DNA of 64,000 nt from an uncultured Aquimarina sp. (GTDB taxonomy: Bacteria; Bacteroidota; Bacteroidia; Flavobacteriales; Flavobacteriaceae), in the NCBI RefSeq assembly GCF_947492965.1, contig NZ_CANLOZ010000001.1, positions 867,975 to 931,974 on the forward strand, given 5' to 3'. Below the pieces are notes generated by a model. That model had not been told where the DNA came from. It ran no database searches and saw only the letters and a program-made list of their open reading frames with translations. The translations under genes and the position numbers were made by a program. Each line of letters begins with the position of its first letter. Positions within the stretch are counted from its first letter, which is position 1. This document shows, piece after piece, positions 34,465-43,328 of this stretch.

Positions 34465-35887
34465 AAAATTATATATCAACGGAGAACTGATTGATGCTGA
34501 AAGGAATAAACGTTTTGATGTAGTTTCTCCTTTAGATGAAACTACTGTAGCTACCTTAAGTTGGGCCACAAAAGAAGATACACTAAAAACCATAGAGGCA
34601 GCTCAAAAAGGATTTCTGTATTGGTCTAAATTGTCAGTTGACGAGCGCGAAGAATGGATTTTGAAATTACGTGATAAGATCTTAGAAAAATCAGAGATTC
34701 TTAGAGAGATGATGATGTATGAAATGGGTAAAAGTTGGAAAGGTTCTGAGGAAGATATTACTAGTATTACTAACTCTCTGGCATTCTATTCAGAAGAGAT
34801 CAAGAATAAAATTGATATTCCAATTGCTGATAAAGAAGGTACTCATGCGCATAAAGTAATTCATCAACCTGTAGGAGTAGTGGTTGCTTTTTTAGCGTAT
34901 AATTTTCCATTATTGAATTTAGGGTTTAAACTTGGTCCAGCATTAGCCGCTGGATGCAGTATTATTTTAAAACCTTCTGAGTTTTCACCACTCTCAGCGT
35001 ACATGATTGGAGAGATTTGTGAAGAAATTGATTTCCCAAAAGGGGTCATCAATGTCATATGTGGCGATGTAGAGGATGTTGGGATTCCATTGTGCGAGAG
35101 TACTACCCCGAAATTAATTACGATGATTGGTTCTACGGAAACAGCTCAGAAATTAATGGAACAGAGTAGTAAAACATCGATAAAGCGTTTCAGTATGGAG
35201 TGTGGAGGGAATGCTCCTTTTGTGGTATTTGCAGATGCTGATATTGATAAAGCTGTGTCCGATGGAGTAGCTTTAAAATTTGGAAATAGTGGGCAGGTAT
35301 GTGTAGCACCCAATAGATTTTATATTGAAGATTCCGTTTTTGAAAAATTTGTAGAAAAATTTGTTCAGCAAGTTAAAAAAATAGGAATTGGTTATGGTAA
35401 AGATGAAGAGGCTTCAGTTTTAATGGGACCTTTAGCGAATAAGCAATCCCTAAAAAAGGTGGGTGATATAGTAAAAGTTGCACAAGACCGAGGTGGTGAA
35501 TTATTATATGGAGGCGATAGAGTAGAAAGAGATGGTTACTATTATGAACCTACTGTTATAGCTTTTGAAAATAATGAAGCAAAAATATTACAACAAGAGA
35601 TTTTTGGACCAGTAGCATTTATTACTTCTTTTTCTTCAATCAATGAAAGTATTGCATTGGCGAATAGTGTGGATGTAGGTCTTGCTTCCTATGTATACTC
35701 ATCAAATGATGATGTGCTTCGCCAATTCACGGAAGAACTGGAATTTGGAGAAGTGCATTTGAACGGTTTTAAATATGATATCTACCTTCCTCACGGAGGA
35801 ATAAAAAATAGTGGAATCGGGGTTGATTGTTCTGTATTTGCACTTGATGATTATTTGATTAGAAAGAGAGTCACCAAACAATTGTAA
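34448..35887 (+). CDS. aldehyde dehydrogenase, probable 3,6-anhydro-D-galactose dehydrogenase (DauA-like)
   Basis: A 479-residue NAD(P)-dependent aldehyde dehydrogenase. FLAYNFPLLNLGFKLGPALAAG leads to IGSTETAQKLM (cofactor), MECGGN with Glu251 as general base, and NSGQVCVAPNR with Cys285 as nucleophile. EIFGPVAFI and GIKNSGIG follow near the end. In this operon it would oxidise 3,6-anhydro-D-galactose to the anhydrogalactonate used by the cycloisomerase encoded just upstream. It overlaps that gene by 17 bases and is separated from the kinase by 2 bases. The family is certain; the substrate rests on gene order. Confidence 0.88.
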   Translation: MDFGHKKLYINGELIDAERNKRFDVVSPLDETTVATLSWATKEDTLKTIEAAQKGFLYWSKLSVDEREEWILKLRDKILEKSEILREMMMYEMGKSWKGSEEDITSITNSLAFYSEEIKNKIDIPIADKEGTHAHKVIHQPVGVVVAFLAYNFPLLNLGFKLGPALAAGCSIILKPSEFSPLSAYMIGEICEEIDFPKGVINVICGDVEDVGIPLCESTTPKLITMIGSTETAQKLMEQSSKTSIKRFSMECGGNAPFVVFADADIDKAVSDGVALKFGNSGQVCVAPNRFYIEDSVFEKFVEKFVQQVKKIGIGYGKDEEASVLMGPLANKQSLKKVGDIVKVAQDRGGELLYGGDRVERDGYYYEPTVIAFENNEAKILQQEIFGPVAFITSFSSINESIALANSVDVGLASYVYSSNDDVLRQFTEELEFGEVHLNGFKYDIYLPHGGIKNSGIGVDCSVFALDDYLIRKRVTKQL

Positions 35888-35889
35888 AA

Positions 35890-36840
35890 ATGAATTTACC
35901 AAAACAATTTGTGAGTTGTGATTGGGGTACCTCTAATTTTAGAATAAGATTGGTGGATTCAAAAGATTTAACAATAATCCAAGAGCACAAAACAAATGTA
36001 GGAGTAAGCAAATTGCATCAACAATCTCTGAACCAGAAGGAAGTATCACAAGAAGATTTTTTTAGAAATTATCTATTAGAACAGTTGGATATATTTACTG
36101 AGCTACCTAAAGATGATATATTGATCATAGCTTCTGGAATGATAACTTCGTCCATAGGAATGAAAGAGTTGCCGTATGCATCGGTTCCGCAACCATTTAA
36201 TGGAGCAAATATCAATTGTTCTTTGTTTTCATTGGATGAAAAGATCCAAACATTATTAATATCTGGAATTCGAACAGAATCGGATGTCATGAGAGGAGAA
36301 GAAACTCAGGCAATTGGAATTATAGATCATATATCAGATGCGTCCGAAGGGGTTATTATCATGCCAGGAACGCATTCGAAACATATTAGATTTTCTGGAG
36401 ATGATATTATCAATTTTTCCACTTTCATGAGCGGAGAGCTTTTTGAAATTTTAAGTACAGCAGGTTTATTATCACTATCAGTAAAAAATACAGTGTGGGA
36501 TCCAAAGTTCTCTGGGATTTTTCTAGAAGGAGTACAAAAAGGAATAAACGATGAATTTATGAAAACACTTTTTTCTATTAGAGGTAGTGATATATTGAAG
36601 AGTACTTCAAAGGAAATGAATTTTTATTTTCTCTCCGGATTGATTATAGGTAGCGAGCTTTCTTACCTAAAGAAAAATGATCAAAAAATCTTTTTGGGTG
36701 CCTCAGGAATGCTTCGAGAGCTTTATTTGCTTGCGTTGGTTTCCAATTTGCCACCTGAGAGATTTACTTGTTTTAGACCAGAAATTATAGATAATGCACT
36801 ATTAATAGGGCAAAAAAAAATAGCACAGTCTTATGCTTGA
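35890..36840 (+). CDS. 2-keto-3-deoxy-galactonate kinase (DgoK/DauK-like)
   Basis: A 316-residue DgoK-family kinase of the ASKHA fold: an N-terminal phosphate-1 motif CDWGTSNFRIRLVDS, SGMITSSIGMKELPY, and MPGTHSKHIRFSGDDI (the PGTHSKWV-type family signature), plus STFMSGELFEIL. It phosphorylates 2-keto-3-deoxy-D-galactonate to the 6-phosphate in the cytoplasm. Its last 8 bases overlap the aldolase start, again suggesting translational coupling. With the preceding two enzymes and the aldolase it forms a complete anhydrogalactose branch. Confidence 0.93.
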   Translation: MNLPKQFVSCDWGTSNFRIRLVDSKDLTIIQEHKTNVGVSKLHQQSLNQKEVSQEDFFRNYLLEQLDIFTELPKDDILIIASGMITSSIGMKELPYASVPQPFNGANINCSLFSLDEKIQTLLISGIRTESDVMRGEETQAIGIIDHISDASEGVIIMPGTHSKHIRFSGDDIINFSTFMSGELFEILSTAGLLSLSVKNTVWDPKFSGIFLEGVQKGINDEFMKTLFSIRGSDILKSTSKEMNFYFLSGLIIGSELSYLKKNDQKIFLGASGMLRELYLLALVSNLPPERFTCFRPEIIDNALLIGQKKIAQSYA

Positions 36841-37468
36841 TCAAAAATTTTCTTGGGAAAGATTTGAAAGTACACCTATCGTTGGGATTCTTCGTGGTTA
36901 CTCTTTAGATACTGTAATGAATATTATGCCTGTATATAAAGAAAGCGGATTTTCTACAGTAGAAATCACCATGAACTCACCTAACGCAACCAGCACAATT
37001 AAGGAGTTGCTCGATAGTTTTCCGGAATTGAATATTGGAGCAGGTACAGTTTGTACCATGAAAGAATTAGAAGAAGCTTTACAAGTAGGAGCACAGTTTA
37101 TTGTTACTCCTATTACAAATGAAGAAGTGATTACAACATGTGTAACTGAAAAAATCCCTGTGTTCCCTGGAGCCTTTACGCCAACAGAAATTTATAAAGC
37201 TTGGGATTTAGGAGCTGATATGGTAAAAATATTTCCTGCCACTCAACTTGGGATACAGTTTATAAAAGACGTAAAAGGACCTTTGAATAACATCAAATTA
37301 GTACCTACTGGAGGTGTTTCAAAGAATAATATAGCTGATTTCTTTTCAGTAGGATGTCAAGGAGTAGGAATGGGAAGCTCTCTTTTTGATAAAAAAGCCA
37401 TTGCCAATAATGATTTAGAGTTTTTAGCACAACATTTTAAGGAAATTAAAGAGATGATAAAAGAATAA
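36833..37468 (+). CDS. 2-keto-3-deoxy-6-phosphogluconate/galactonate aldolase (DauD-like)
   Basis: A 211-residue class I KDPG/KDPGal aldolase: VGILRGYSLD, the general-base Glu in VEITMNSPNA, GAGTVCT, FIVTPITNEEVI, PGAFTPTEI and MVKIFPATQLG, with Lys132 as the Schiff-base residue. It splits 2-keto-3-deoxy-6-phospho-D-galactonate (or gluconate) to pyruvate and glyceraldehyde 3-phosphate. It overlaps the kinase gene by 8 bases and is followed after 4 bases by the sulfatase. C4 stereochemistry of the substrate cannot be told from the sequence. Confidence 0.94.
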   Translation: MLDQKFSWERFESTPIVGILRGYSLDTVMNIMPVYKESGFSTVEITMNSPNATSTIKELLDSFPELNIGAGTVCTMKELEEALQVGAQFIVTPITNEEVITTCVTEKIPVFPGAFTPTEIYKAWDLGADMVKIFPATQLGIQFIKDVKGPLNNIKLVPTGGVSKNNIADFFSVGCQGVGMGSSLFDKKAIANNDLEFLAQHFKEIKEMIKE

Positions 37469-37472
37469 TAGT

Positions 37473-38957
37473 ATGAATTCTAATATGTATAGGATTTTAA
37501 TTTGTTTAGGGATCGTAACATGGAATACTTCATGTAAAAGAAGTGTGCAGGTTGAGGTTAAGAATCAAAATATTATAGAATCATCCAAGAGTGATCGACC
37601 TAATATTGTATTAATTTTATGTGATGATCTTGGATATTCTGATGTAGGATTCAATGGTTCTGAAGATATTAAAACACCAGAATTAGATGCTTTGGCCAGC
37701 AATGGAATCATTTTTTCGTCGGCTTATGTAGCACATCCTTTTTGCGGTCCTAGTAGAGCAGCATTGATGACAGGAAGATACCCACATCAAATAGGTTCTC
37801 AGTATAACTTACCAAGAGCACATAATAATGCAGGAAAAGGGATTTCATTGCAAGAAACTTTTATTAGTAAAGTACTTCAGCAAGCAGGATATTATACAGG
37901 GGCTATTGGTAAATGGCATCTTGGAACTATAACTAAATATCATCCTAACAATAGGGGTTTTGATGACTTTTATGGTTTTTTAGGAGGAGGACATAATTAT
38001 TTTCCAGAGCAATTTAAAGCAGCATATCAAGAACAGAAGGATGCTGGTAATACAGAAATTTGGGATTATATTACGCCTTTAGAATATAATGGAGCCGAAG
38101 TTGATGAAAATGAGTACATCACGGATGCATTATCTCGTGAAGCATCAAAATTTGTAAACAAAGCTTCAGAGAAAGAATCCCCTTTCTTTCTGTATCTTTC
38201 TTATAATGCTCCACATACTCCTTTAGAAGCTAAAGAAGAAGATTTGAAAGTATATGCTCATATCAAAGATGAAAAAAGAAAGACCTATGCTGCTATGGTA
38301 CATGCCGTGGATAGAGGAGTAGGACAGCTAATAAATACTTTAGAAAAAACCGAACAATTAGAAAATACGCTTATTGTATTCCTAAGTGATAATGGAGGTA
38401 GGACAGATCAAGGTGGAAATAATTTTCCGTTAAGAGGAAGAAAAGGAAATACATCTGAAGGAGGAATTCGTGTTCCCATGTTTTTTCATTGGCCAAAAAA
38501 AATAACAAAAGGGAAGACTTTTGATTATCCAGTATCTGCTTTAGACTTTTATCCTACATTCGCAGGATTAGCCAAGATAGAATTGCCTGATCACAAAATA
38601 GTGGACGGAAAAGATATATGGAGTGATCTGATCGTAGGGGAAAATCCTAGAAAAGGAGCACCGATTCTTACACTTAGACATAGAAAAACAAGCAATGAGG
38701 TAGGAGTTCGTTTAGATCATTGGAAAGCATATAAACCTGAACGTGCTCCTTGGAAATTGTATGATATCGAAAAAGATATTAGAGAAGAGAATGATATCAG
38801 TAATCAACATCCCGATATACTAAAGGAATTGATTGAAAAATCAAATGAATGGGCAAAAACACATTCGGATCCCGAATGGTTTCATGATGAGGAAACTGAA
38901 GAAAATTGGTATAAAATGAAAATGCCAAAGTTTGAAGAAACTTTTAAACTGAATTAA
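37473..38957 (+). CDS. S1-family sulfatase lipoprotein
   Basis: A 494-residue type I sulfatase with a lipoprotein signal (WNTSCKRSVQ; Cys ~21). RPNIVLILCDDLGYSDVGFNG supplies the metal ligands, CGPSRAALMTGRYPHQ has Cys91 for formylglycine, GAIGKWHLG supplies Lys/His, and FLSDNGGRTD further metal ligands. It is expected to remove a sulfate from carrageenan oligosaccharides in the periplasm. It lies in the anhydrogalactose operon, 4 bases after the aldolase and 50 before GH127, so it may desulfate the units that GH127 then cuts. Its S1 subfamily was not determined. Confidence 0.92.
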   Translation: MNSNMYRILICLGIVTWNTSCKRSVQVEVKNQNIIESSKSDRPNIVLILCDDLGYSDVGFNGSEDIKTPELDALASNGIIFSSAYVAHPFCGPSRAALMTGRYPHQIGSQYNLPRAHNNAGKGISLQETFISKVLQQAGYYTGAIGKWHLGTITKYHPNNRGFDDFYGFLGGGHNYFPEQFKAAYQEQKDAGNTEIWDYITPLEYNGAEVDENEYITDALSREASKFVNKASEKESPFFLYLSYNAPHTPLEAKEEDLKVYAHIKDEKRKTYAAMVHAVDRGVGQLINTLEKTEQLENTLIVFLSDNGGRTDQGGNNFPLRGRKGNTSEGGIRVPMFFHWPKKITKGKTFDYPVSALDFYPTFAGLAKIELPDHKIVDGKDIWSDLIVGENPRKGAPILTLRHRKTSNEVGVRLDHWKAYKPERAPWKLYDIEKDIREENDISNQHPDILKELIEKSNEWAKTHSDPEWFHDEETEENWYKMKMPKFEETFKLN

Positions 38958-39007
38958 CACCTAATTACAAGTAGATTAAACCAACTTAATAAAGTATAAA
39001 CCTTACA

Positions 39008-40999
39008 ATGATGAATATTGATTTGGAAATAGAGAAAAGAGATGAATTAAAATCTGTGGGAAGCCCATTTAACAAAATGAGAGTCTTAGAAGTAACAGAT
39101 TGTGAATGGACGGACGGTTTCTGGGGAAGTAAGTTTGATAAATTGTATGAGACAATGCTACCGTATATGGGAGAGGTATTATGTGGAGATCTTGGTCATG
39201 CATTGAATAACTTTAAAATAGCAGCAGGAAAACAAACAGGAAAACACCAAGGGATGTTCTGGCATGATGGAGATTTCTATAAGTTTTTAGAGGCAGAAGC
39301 ATATGTTTATGCAAAAACTAAAGACCCTAAGTTATTAGAAAAATTGGATGAATATATTCAGATTATTGGCGATGCACAGGAAGAAGACGGATATATTCAT
39401 ACGTATGTGCAAACTACTGATGGAGTTGATCGATTCGAAAATAGAAAATATCATGAGATGTACAATATAGGTCATCTTTTGATTAGTGCTTGTGTTCATT
39501 TTAAAGCAACTCAACAAAGAAGTTTATTAGATATAGCTATAAAACAAGCGGATCTGTTGTGCACCATTTTTATGCCAGAAACAAAACATTATGGGCGTTT
39601 TGGGTTTAACCAAACGCAGATAATGGGATTGGTAGAACTGTATAGGATTACCAAAGAGGAAAAATACTTGAGTCTGGCAAAACGCTTTATTGATAATAGA
39701 GGAAAATATGAAGTAGAACATCACTCTACTACAGAAGGATATCCAATTGGCGATATGGTACAAGAAAGAACACCCTTAAGAGAGGCTACAGAAGCTGTGG
39801 GGCATGCTGTTCTTGCCTTGTACTACTATGCTGGAGCTGCTGATGTATATGCGGAAACTGGAGAAAAAGCTTTAATTGATGCGTTGGATCGATTATGGGA
39901 AAATGTGACCGGTAAAAAAATGTATGTTACTGGAGCTGTTGGTCAAGCGCATTATGGAGCTTCTACCAATCTGGATATGATCGAAGAAGGTTTTATCGAT
40001 GAATATATGATGCCTAATATGACTGCATACAATGAAACCTGTGCCAATCTCTGTAACGCAATGTTCAGTTATCGAATGCTACAAATTCATGGAGCATCGA
40101 AATATGCTGATATTATCGAGTTAGTTTTATATAATAGTGCGTTATCAGGGATAGGCATAGAAGGGAAAGATTATTTTTATGCAAATCCGCTTCGTATGAT
40201 TCATAATACCAGAGATTATCAAGCGCATGAAAATATTACAGAAACACCCTATAGAAAACCATATTTAGATTGTTTTTGTTGTCCCCCAAATTTAGTAAGA
40301 ACACTGGCCAAACTTTCTGGATGGGCTTATAGTCTTACAGATAATGGAGTATCGGTAAATTTATTCGGAGGAAATCATTTGGATACTGTTATGATCGATG
40401 GATCCAAGATTAAACTGAAACAAGATACAGAGTACCCATGGAAAGGTATTGTGAAAATTACTGTCGAAGAATGTAAGACAGCTGATTTTGAAATAAAAAT
40501 TAGAATTCCGATTTGGGCAACTGGAAGTACTTTAAAAGTTAATGGTGAAACGGTGACCATAGATGTTGTTCCTGGAAAATATACAGTAGTAAATCGCTCA
40601 TGGAAAGCAGGTGATGTGATCGTTTTAGATATGCCAATGGAAATCACTTTTGTAGAAGGTCATCCGCGTATAGAAGAAATTCGTAATCAAATAGCGATAA
40701 AAAGAGGTCCGATCGTTTATTGTATAGAATCTCCTGATCTACCTGAGAATACTAGTATTTTAGATGTTTATATAAAAGGAAGTGAAGATTTTAAAGCAAA
40801 TCATAGAGAAGATTTCTTGGGAGGAGTGACAACTATAGAAGGTGAAATTTTGATTCGCTCAGATAAATCAAATGATATTTATAATGTGGTAAAACGACCT
40901 GATTGGACTACTTACAAAGCTCAACTGGTTCCTTATTTCGCTTGGAGCAATAGGGGACAGGCGGAAATGACTGTGTTTATGCCAGTGGTTTGGAGCTAG
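39008..40999 (+). CDS. GH127 glycosidase, probable 3,6-anhydro-D-galactosidase
   Basis: A 663-residue BLAF1/GH127 enzyme without signal peptide. The (alpha/alpha)6-barrel segment holds GKHQGMFWHDGDFYKFLEAEAYVY, AQEEDGYIHTYV, YNETCANLCN (Glu343, Cys345) and DCFCCPPNLVR (Cys424, Cys425). These are equivalents of the Glu and Cys residues that bind zinc and act in catalysis in beta-L-arabinofuranosidase HypBA1. C-terminal beta domains follow. In carrageenan loci GH127 members remove the terminal alpha-1,3-linked 3,6-anhydro-D-galactose, which fits this place at the end of the anhydrogalactose operon. Arabinofuranosidase activity is the alternative. A strong terminator follows at 41045. Confidence 0.86.
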   Translation: MMNIDLEIEKRDELKSVGSPFNKMRVLEVTDCEWTDGFWGSKFDKLYETMLPYMGEVLCGDLGHALNNFKIAAGKQTGKHQGMFWHDGDFYKFLEAEAYVYAKTKDPKLLEKLDEYIQIIGDAQEEDGYIHTYVQTTDGVDRFENRKYHEMYNIGHLLISACVHFKATQQRSLLDIAIKQADLLCTIFMPETKHYGRFGFNQTQIMGLVELYRITKEEKYLSLAKRFIDNRGKYEVEHHSTTEGYPIGDMVQERTPLREATEAVGHAVLALYYYAGAADVYAETGEKALIDALDRLWENVTGKKMYVTGAVGQAHYGASTNLDMIEEGFIDEYMMPNMTAYNETCANLCNAMFSYRMLQIHGASKYADIIELVLYNSALSGIGIEGKDYFYANPLRMIHNTRDYQAHENITETPYRKPYLDCFCCPPNLVRTLAKLSGWAYSLTDNGVSVNLFGGNHLDTVMIDGSKIKLKQDTEYPWKGIVKITVEECKTADFEIKIRIPIWATGSTLKVNGETVTIDVVPGKYTVVNRSWKAGDVIVLDMPMEITFVEGHPRIEEIRNQIAIKRGPIVYCIESPDLPENTSILDVYIKGSEDFKANHREDFLGGVTTIEGEILIRSDKSNDIYNVVKRPDWTTYKAQLVPYFAWSNRGQAEMTVFMPVVWS

Positions 41000-41044
41000 A
41001 ATATAGATTTAAGTGAATTATAGGGGTTTGGTTCATGAGAATTG

Positions 41045-41076
41045 AAAAGCCTACAATGCAGTTGTAGGTTTTTTTT
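41045..41076 (+). terminator. rho-independent terminator of the anhydrogalactose operon
   Basis: Stem CCTACAA / TTGTAGG with loop TGCAG, an A tract before and eight T after. It lies 46 bases after the GH127 stop and marks the right border of the carrageenan locus. Confidence 0.9.
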
Positions 41077-41133
41077 AAATAGAACAATTTTCTACTTTTT
41101 TCTTTAGAAAAGGAAAAAATCATATTTGTATTC

Positions 41134-41141
41134 TATATTTG
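41134..41141 (+). promoter_or_regulatory. -7 promoter box of the dipeptidyl-peptidase gene
   Basis: TATATTTG, a match to TAnnTTTG, 87 bases upstream of the start codon at 41228. A well-spaced -33 TTTG was not found. Confidence 0.35.
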
Positions 41142-41227
41142 TTATATACTAAAATTAGATTGCCATTTCTGTATGGAAATCTTTTACATCTGACTAGAGA
41201 TGATCGTAGTAACAAATCTCAATTGTA

Positions 41228-43054
41228 ATGACTCATAAAAATAATACTCGTTTTCTTATAGTATTTCTATTCCTAGTAACACTCATAACTGCACAAGAAA
41301 AAGCGGTTCCTGTATTTAAAGACGGCGAAGCACAAATTGTAGAAGCTTTTAATAATCCTGGAAAGTGGATTCGTCATGATTTATGGGTGCCTACAGAATT
41401 TGATACCGACGGTGATGGAGCCTTAGATAGAATGCATGTCTCGGTAACACGTCCATATCAAACGGAAGAAGAAGGATTAAAGTTGCCTGTTATTTATGTG
41501 TCTAGTCCTTATTTTGCAGGAGTAGCTGCTAATGCAGAAGGGTTGTTTTGGGATGTACAGCATGAACTTGGAGCGCAACCAAAACCAAGAACGCATGTAG
41601 AGGTTGTAAGAAGAGGACAAAGACCAATCATTTCCAATTCACATATTCATAAATGGGTTCCAAGAGGATATATTGTAGTACATTCTTCTTCTCCAGGAAC
41701 AGGATTATCACAAGGAGCTCCTACCGTAGGAGGCGATAATGAATCCTTAGCTCCAAAAGCAGTGATTGATTGGTTGTGTGGTCGTATTGACGGATTTTCA
41801 GAACCAGTAGGAGGAAAGAAGGTAAAGGCATATTGGTCTACAGGAAAAGTGGGGATGACGGGAACTTCTTATAATGGAACAATTCCTTTAGCAGCGGCAA
41901 CTACGGGAGTAAAAGGTTTAGAAGCTATTATTCCTGTTGCACCTAATACTTCTTATTATCATTACTATAGATCTAATGGATTAGTACGTTCTCCAGGTGG
42001 GTATTTAGGAGAAGATATTGATGTATTATATGATTTTATTCATAGTGGAGATGAATCGAAACGTCCTTATAATAATAAGACAGTGCGAGATACGGAGATG
42101 AAAAATGGGATGGATAGAATAACAGGTGATTATAATGATTTTTGGGCTGGCAGAGATTACTTAAATCATATGAAACCTATGAAAGCTGCACTATTAATGT
42201 CACATGGTTTTAATGATTGGAATGTAATGCCAGAACATAGTTATAGAATCTATAAGAAAGCAAAGGAAATGGGAATTCCTTCTCAGATCTATTATCATCA
42301 GAATGGACATGGCGGTCCACCACCAATGACGATGATGAATAAATGGTTTACTAGATATTTACATGGAGTAGAAAATGAAGTCGAAAAAGATGCACGCGCC
42401 TGGATTGTTAGAGAAAACGATCCACAGGATAAACCAACACCCTATAAGGAATATCCTAATCCTGAAGCTATGGATGTAACCTTTTTTCCAAATGCTGGAG
42501 GTAAAGAAACTGGTATGTTAAGTGCGACTAAACCAAGTAAACAAGGCTTGGAAAAGTTAATTGATAACTATAATTTCTCTGGGGATTCGTTAGCAATGAT
42601 ACCATCATCTAATCACCGTTTATTGTATACAACACCCATACTAAAAGAGGATATTCATATATCTGGAACTTGTAAGATGAGCATAAAATTGGCTAGTAGT
42701 AAACAAGCGGCAAATCTTTCTGTTTGGTTGGTATCCCTCCCATGGAAAAAGAAAACTAGAAAAATTACAAATAATATCATTACCCGTGGTTGGGCAGATC
42801 CGCAAAATCATAAATCCTTAACGGATAGTGAACCTCTTAAGCCAGGAGCATTTTATGAATTGTCTTTTGAGCTACAACCAGATGATCAAATCATTAAAAA
42901 GGGACAGCAAATTGGATTCATGATTTTTTCTAGTGATAGTCAGTTTACTTTATTGCCAGAACCAGGAACAGAACTTACCATTGATATCGATAAAACATCT
43001 ATTACCATTCCTATTGTTGGAGGTGCTAAAGCATTTGAAAAGGCAGTAAAATAA
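41228..43054 (+). CDS. Xaa-Pro dipeptidyl-peptidase-like (S15/CocE) exported hydrolase
   Basis: A 608-residue alpha/beta hydrolase with a signal peptide ending near LITAQ. The catalytic region holds GMTGTSYNG with nucleophile Ser214, SHGFNDWNVMPEHS with the Asp, and YHQNGHGGPP with the His. The C-terminal ~200 residues form the jelly-roll domain of the PepX/CocE family. It should release X-Pro dipeptides or hydrolyse esters in the periplasm. It is a single-gene unit between the carrageenan terminator and the siderophore operon and shows no functional link to either. An EF-hand-like DTDGDGALD segment near residue 58 may bind calcium. Confidence 0.85.
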   Translation: MTHKNNTRFLIVFLFLVTLITAQEKAVPVFKDGEAQIVEAFNNPGKWIRHDLWVPTEFDTDGDGALDRMHVSVTRPYQTEEEGLKLPVIYVSSPYFAGVAANAEGLFWDVQHELGAQPKPRTHVEVVRRGQRPIISNSHIHKWVPRGYIVVHSSSPGTGLSQGAPTVGGDNESLAPKAVIDWLCGRIDGFSEPVGGKKVKAYWSTGKVGMTGTSYNGTIPLAAATTGVKGLEAIIPVAPNTSYYHYYRSNGLVRSPGGYLGEDIDVLYDFIHSGDESKRPYNNKTVRDTEMKNGMDRITGDYNDFWAGRDYLNHMKPMKAALLMSHGFNDWNVMPEHSYRIYKKAKEMGIPSQIYYHQNGHGGPPPMTMMNKWFTRYLHGVENEVEKDARAWIVRENDPQDKPTPYKEYPNPEAMDVTFFPNAGGKETGMLSATKPSKQGLEKLIDNYNFSGDSLAMIPSSNHRLLYTTPILKEDIHISGTCKMSIKLASSKQAANLSVWLVSLPWKKKTRKITNNIITRGWADPQNHKSLTDSEPLKPGAFYELSFELQPDDQIIKKGQQIGFMIFSSDSQFTLLPEPGTELTIDIDKTSITIPIVGGAKAFEKAVK

Positions 43055-43240
43055 GTATAGATTGATTTTAATGAATCCATCAAGTAGTTAATGTTAGTTT
43101 GGATAATATTAGAAATGGATTGATACTAAGGGAAATGTTGTTTTAGTATATCTACCATGCAATAACTTTTACGTCTGTAAACGATTTAATGTGTTGATAA
43201 ATAGAAGGGTGGTAATGGAAAACTCCCTCATATACTAACT

Positions 43241-43268
43241 ACGTCTTTTTTTATCCTAGATACGTCAT
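43241..43268 (+). promoter_or_regulatory. candidate AraC operator of the siderophore regulon (site A)
   Basis: ACGTCTTTTTTTATCC, then 4 bases, then TACGTCAT. The half-sites ACGTC start at 43241 and 43262, 21 bp apart. A near-identical element precedes the uptake operon at 54521. The proximal half-site ends 21 bases before the -7 box, the geometry of an activator site next to RNA polymerase. Confidence 0.65.
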
Positions 43269-43289
43269 AAATATATTTTTGTTTGCATC

Positions 43290-43297
43290 TACATTTG
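43290..43297 (+). promoter_or_regulatory. -7 promoter box of the siderophore biosynthesis operon
   Basis: TACATTTG, a match to TAnnTTTG, 31 bases before the decarboxylase start and 49 bases after the beginning of operator site A. No good -33 TTTG at normal distance, consistent with activator dependence. Confidence 0.55.
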
Positions 43298-43328
43298 TAA
43301 AACTTATTTAGATCAAATAAAAATAATA

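Noticed and set aside
33310..37468. Reading the four-enzyme run as a plain galactonate (De Ley-Doudoroff) pathway
   Set aside because: Possible for the kinase and aldolase, but an aldehyde dehydrogenase fused by overlaps to an enolase-superfamily enzyme inside a carrageenase/GH127 locus fits the anhydrogalactose route better. Kept as an alternative only.
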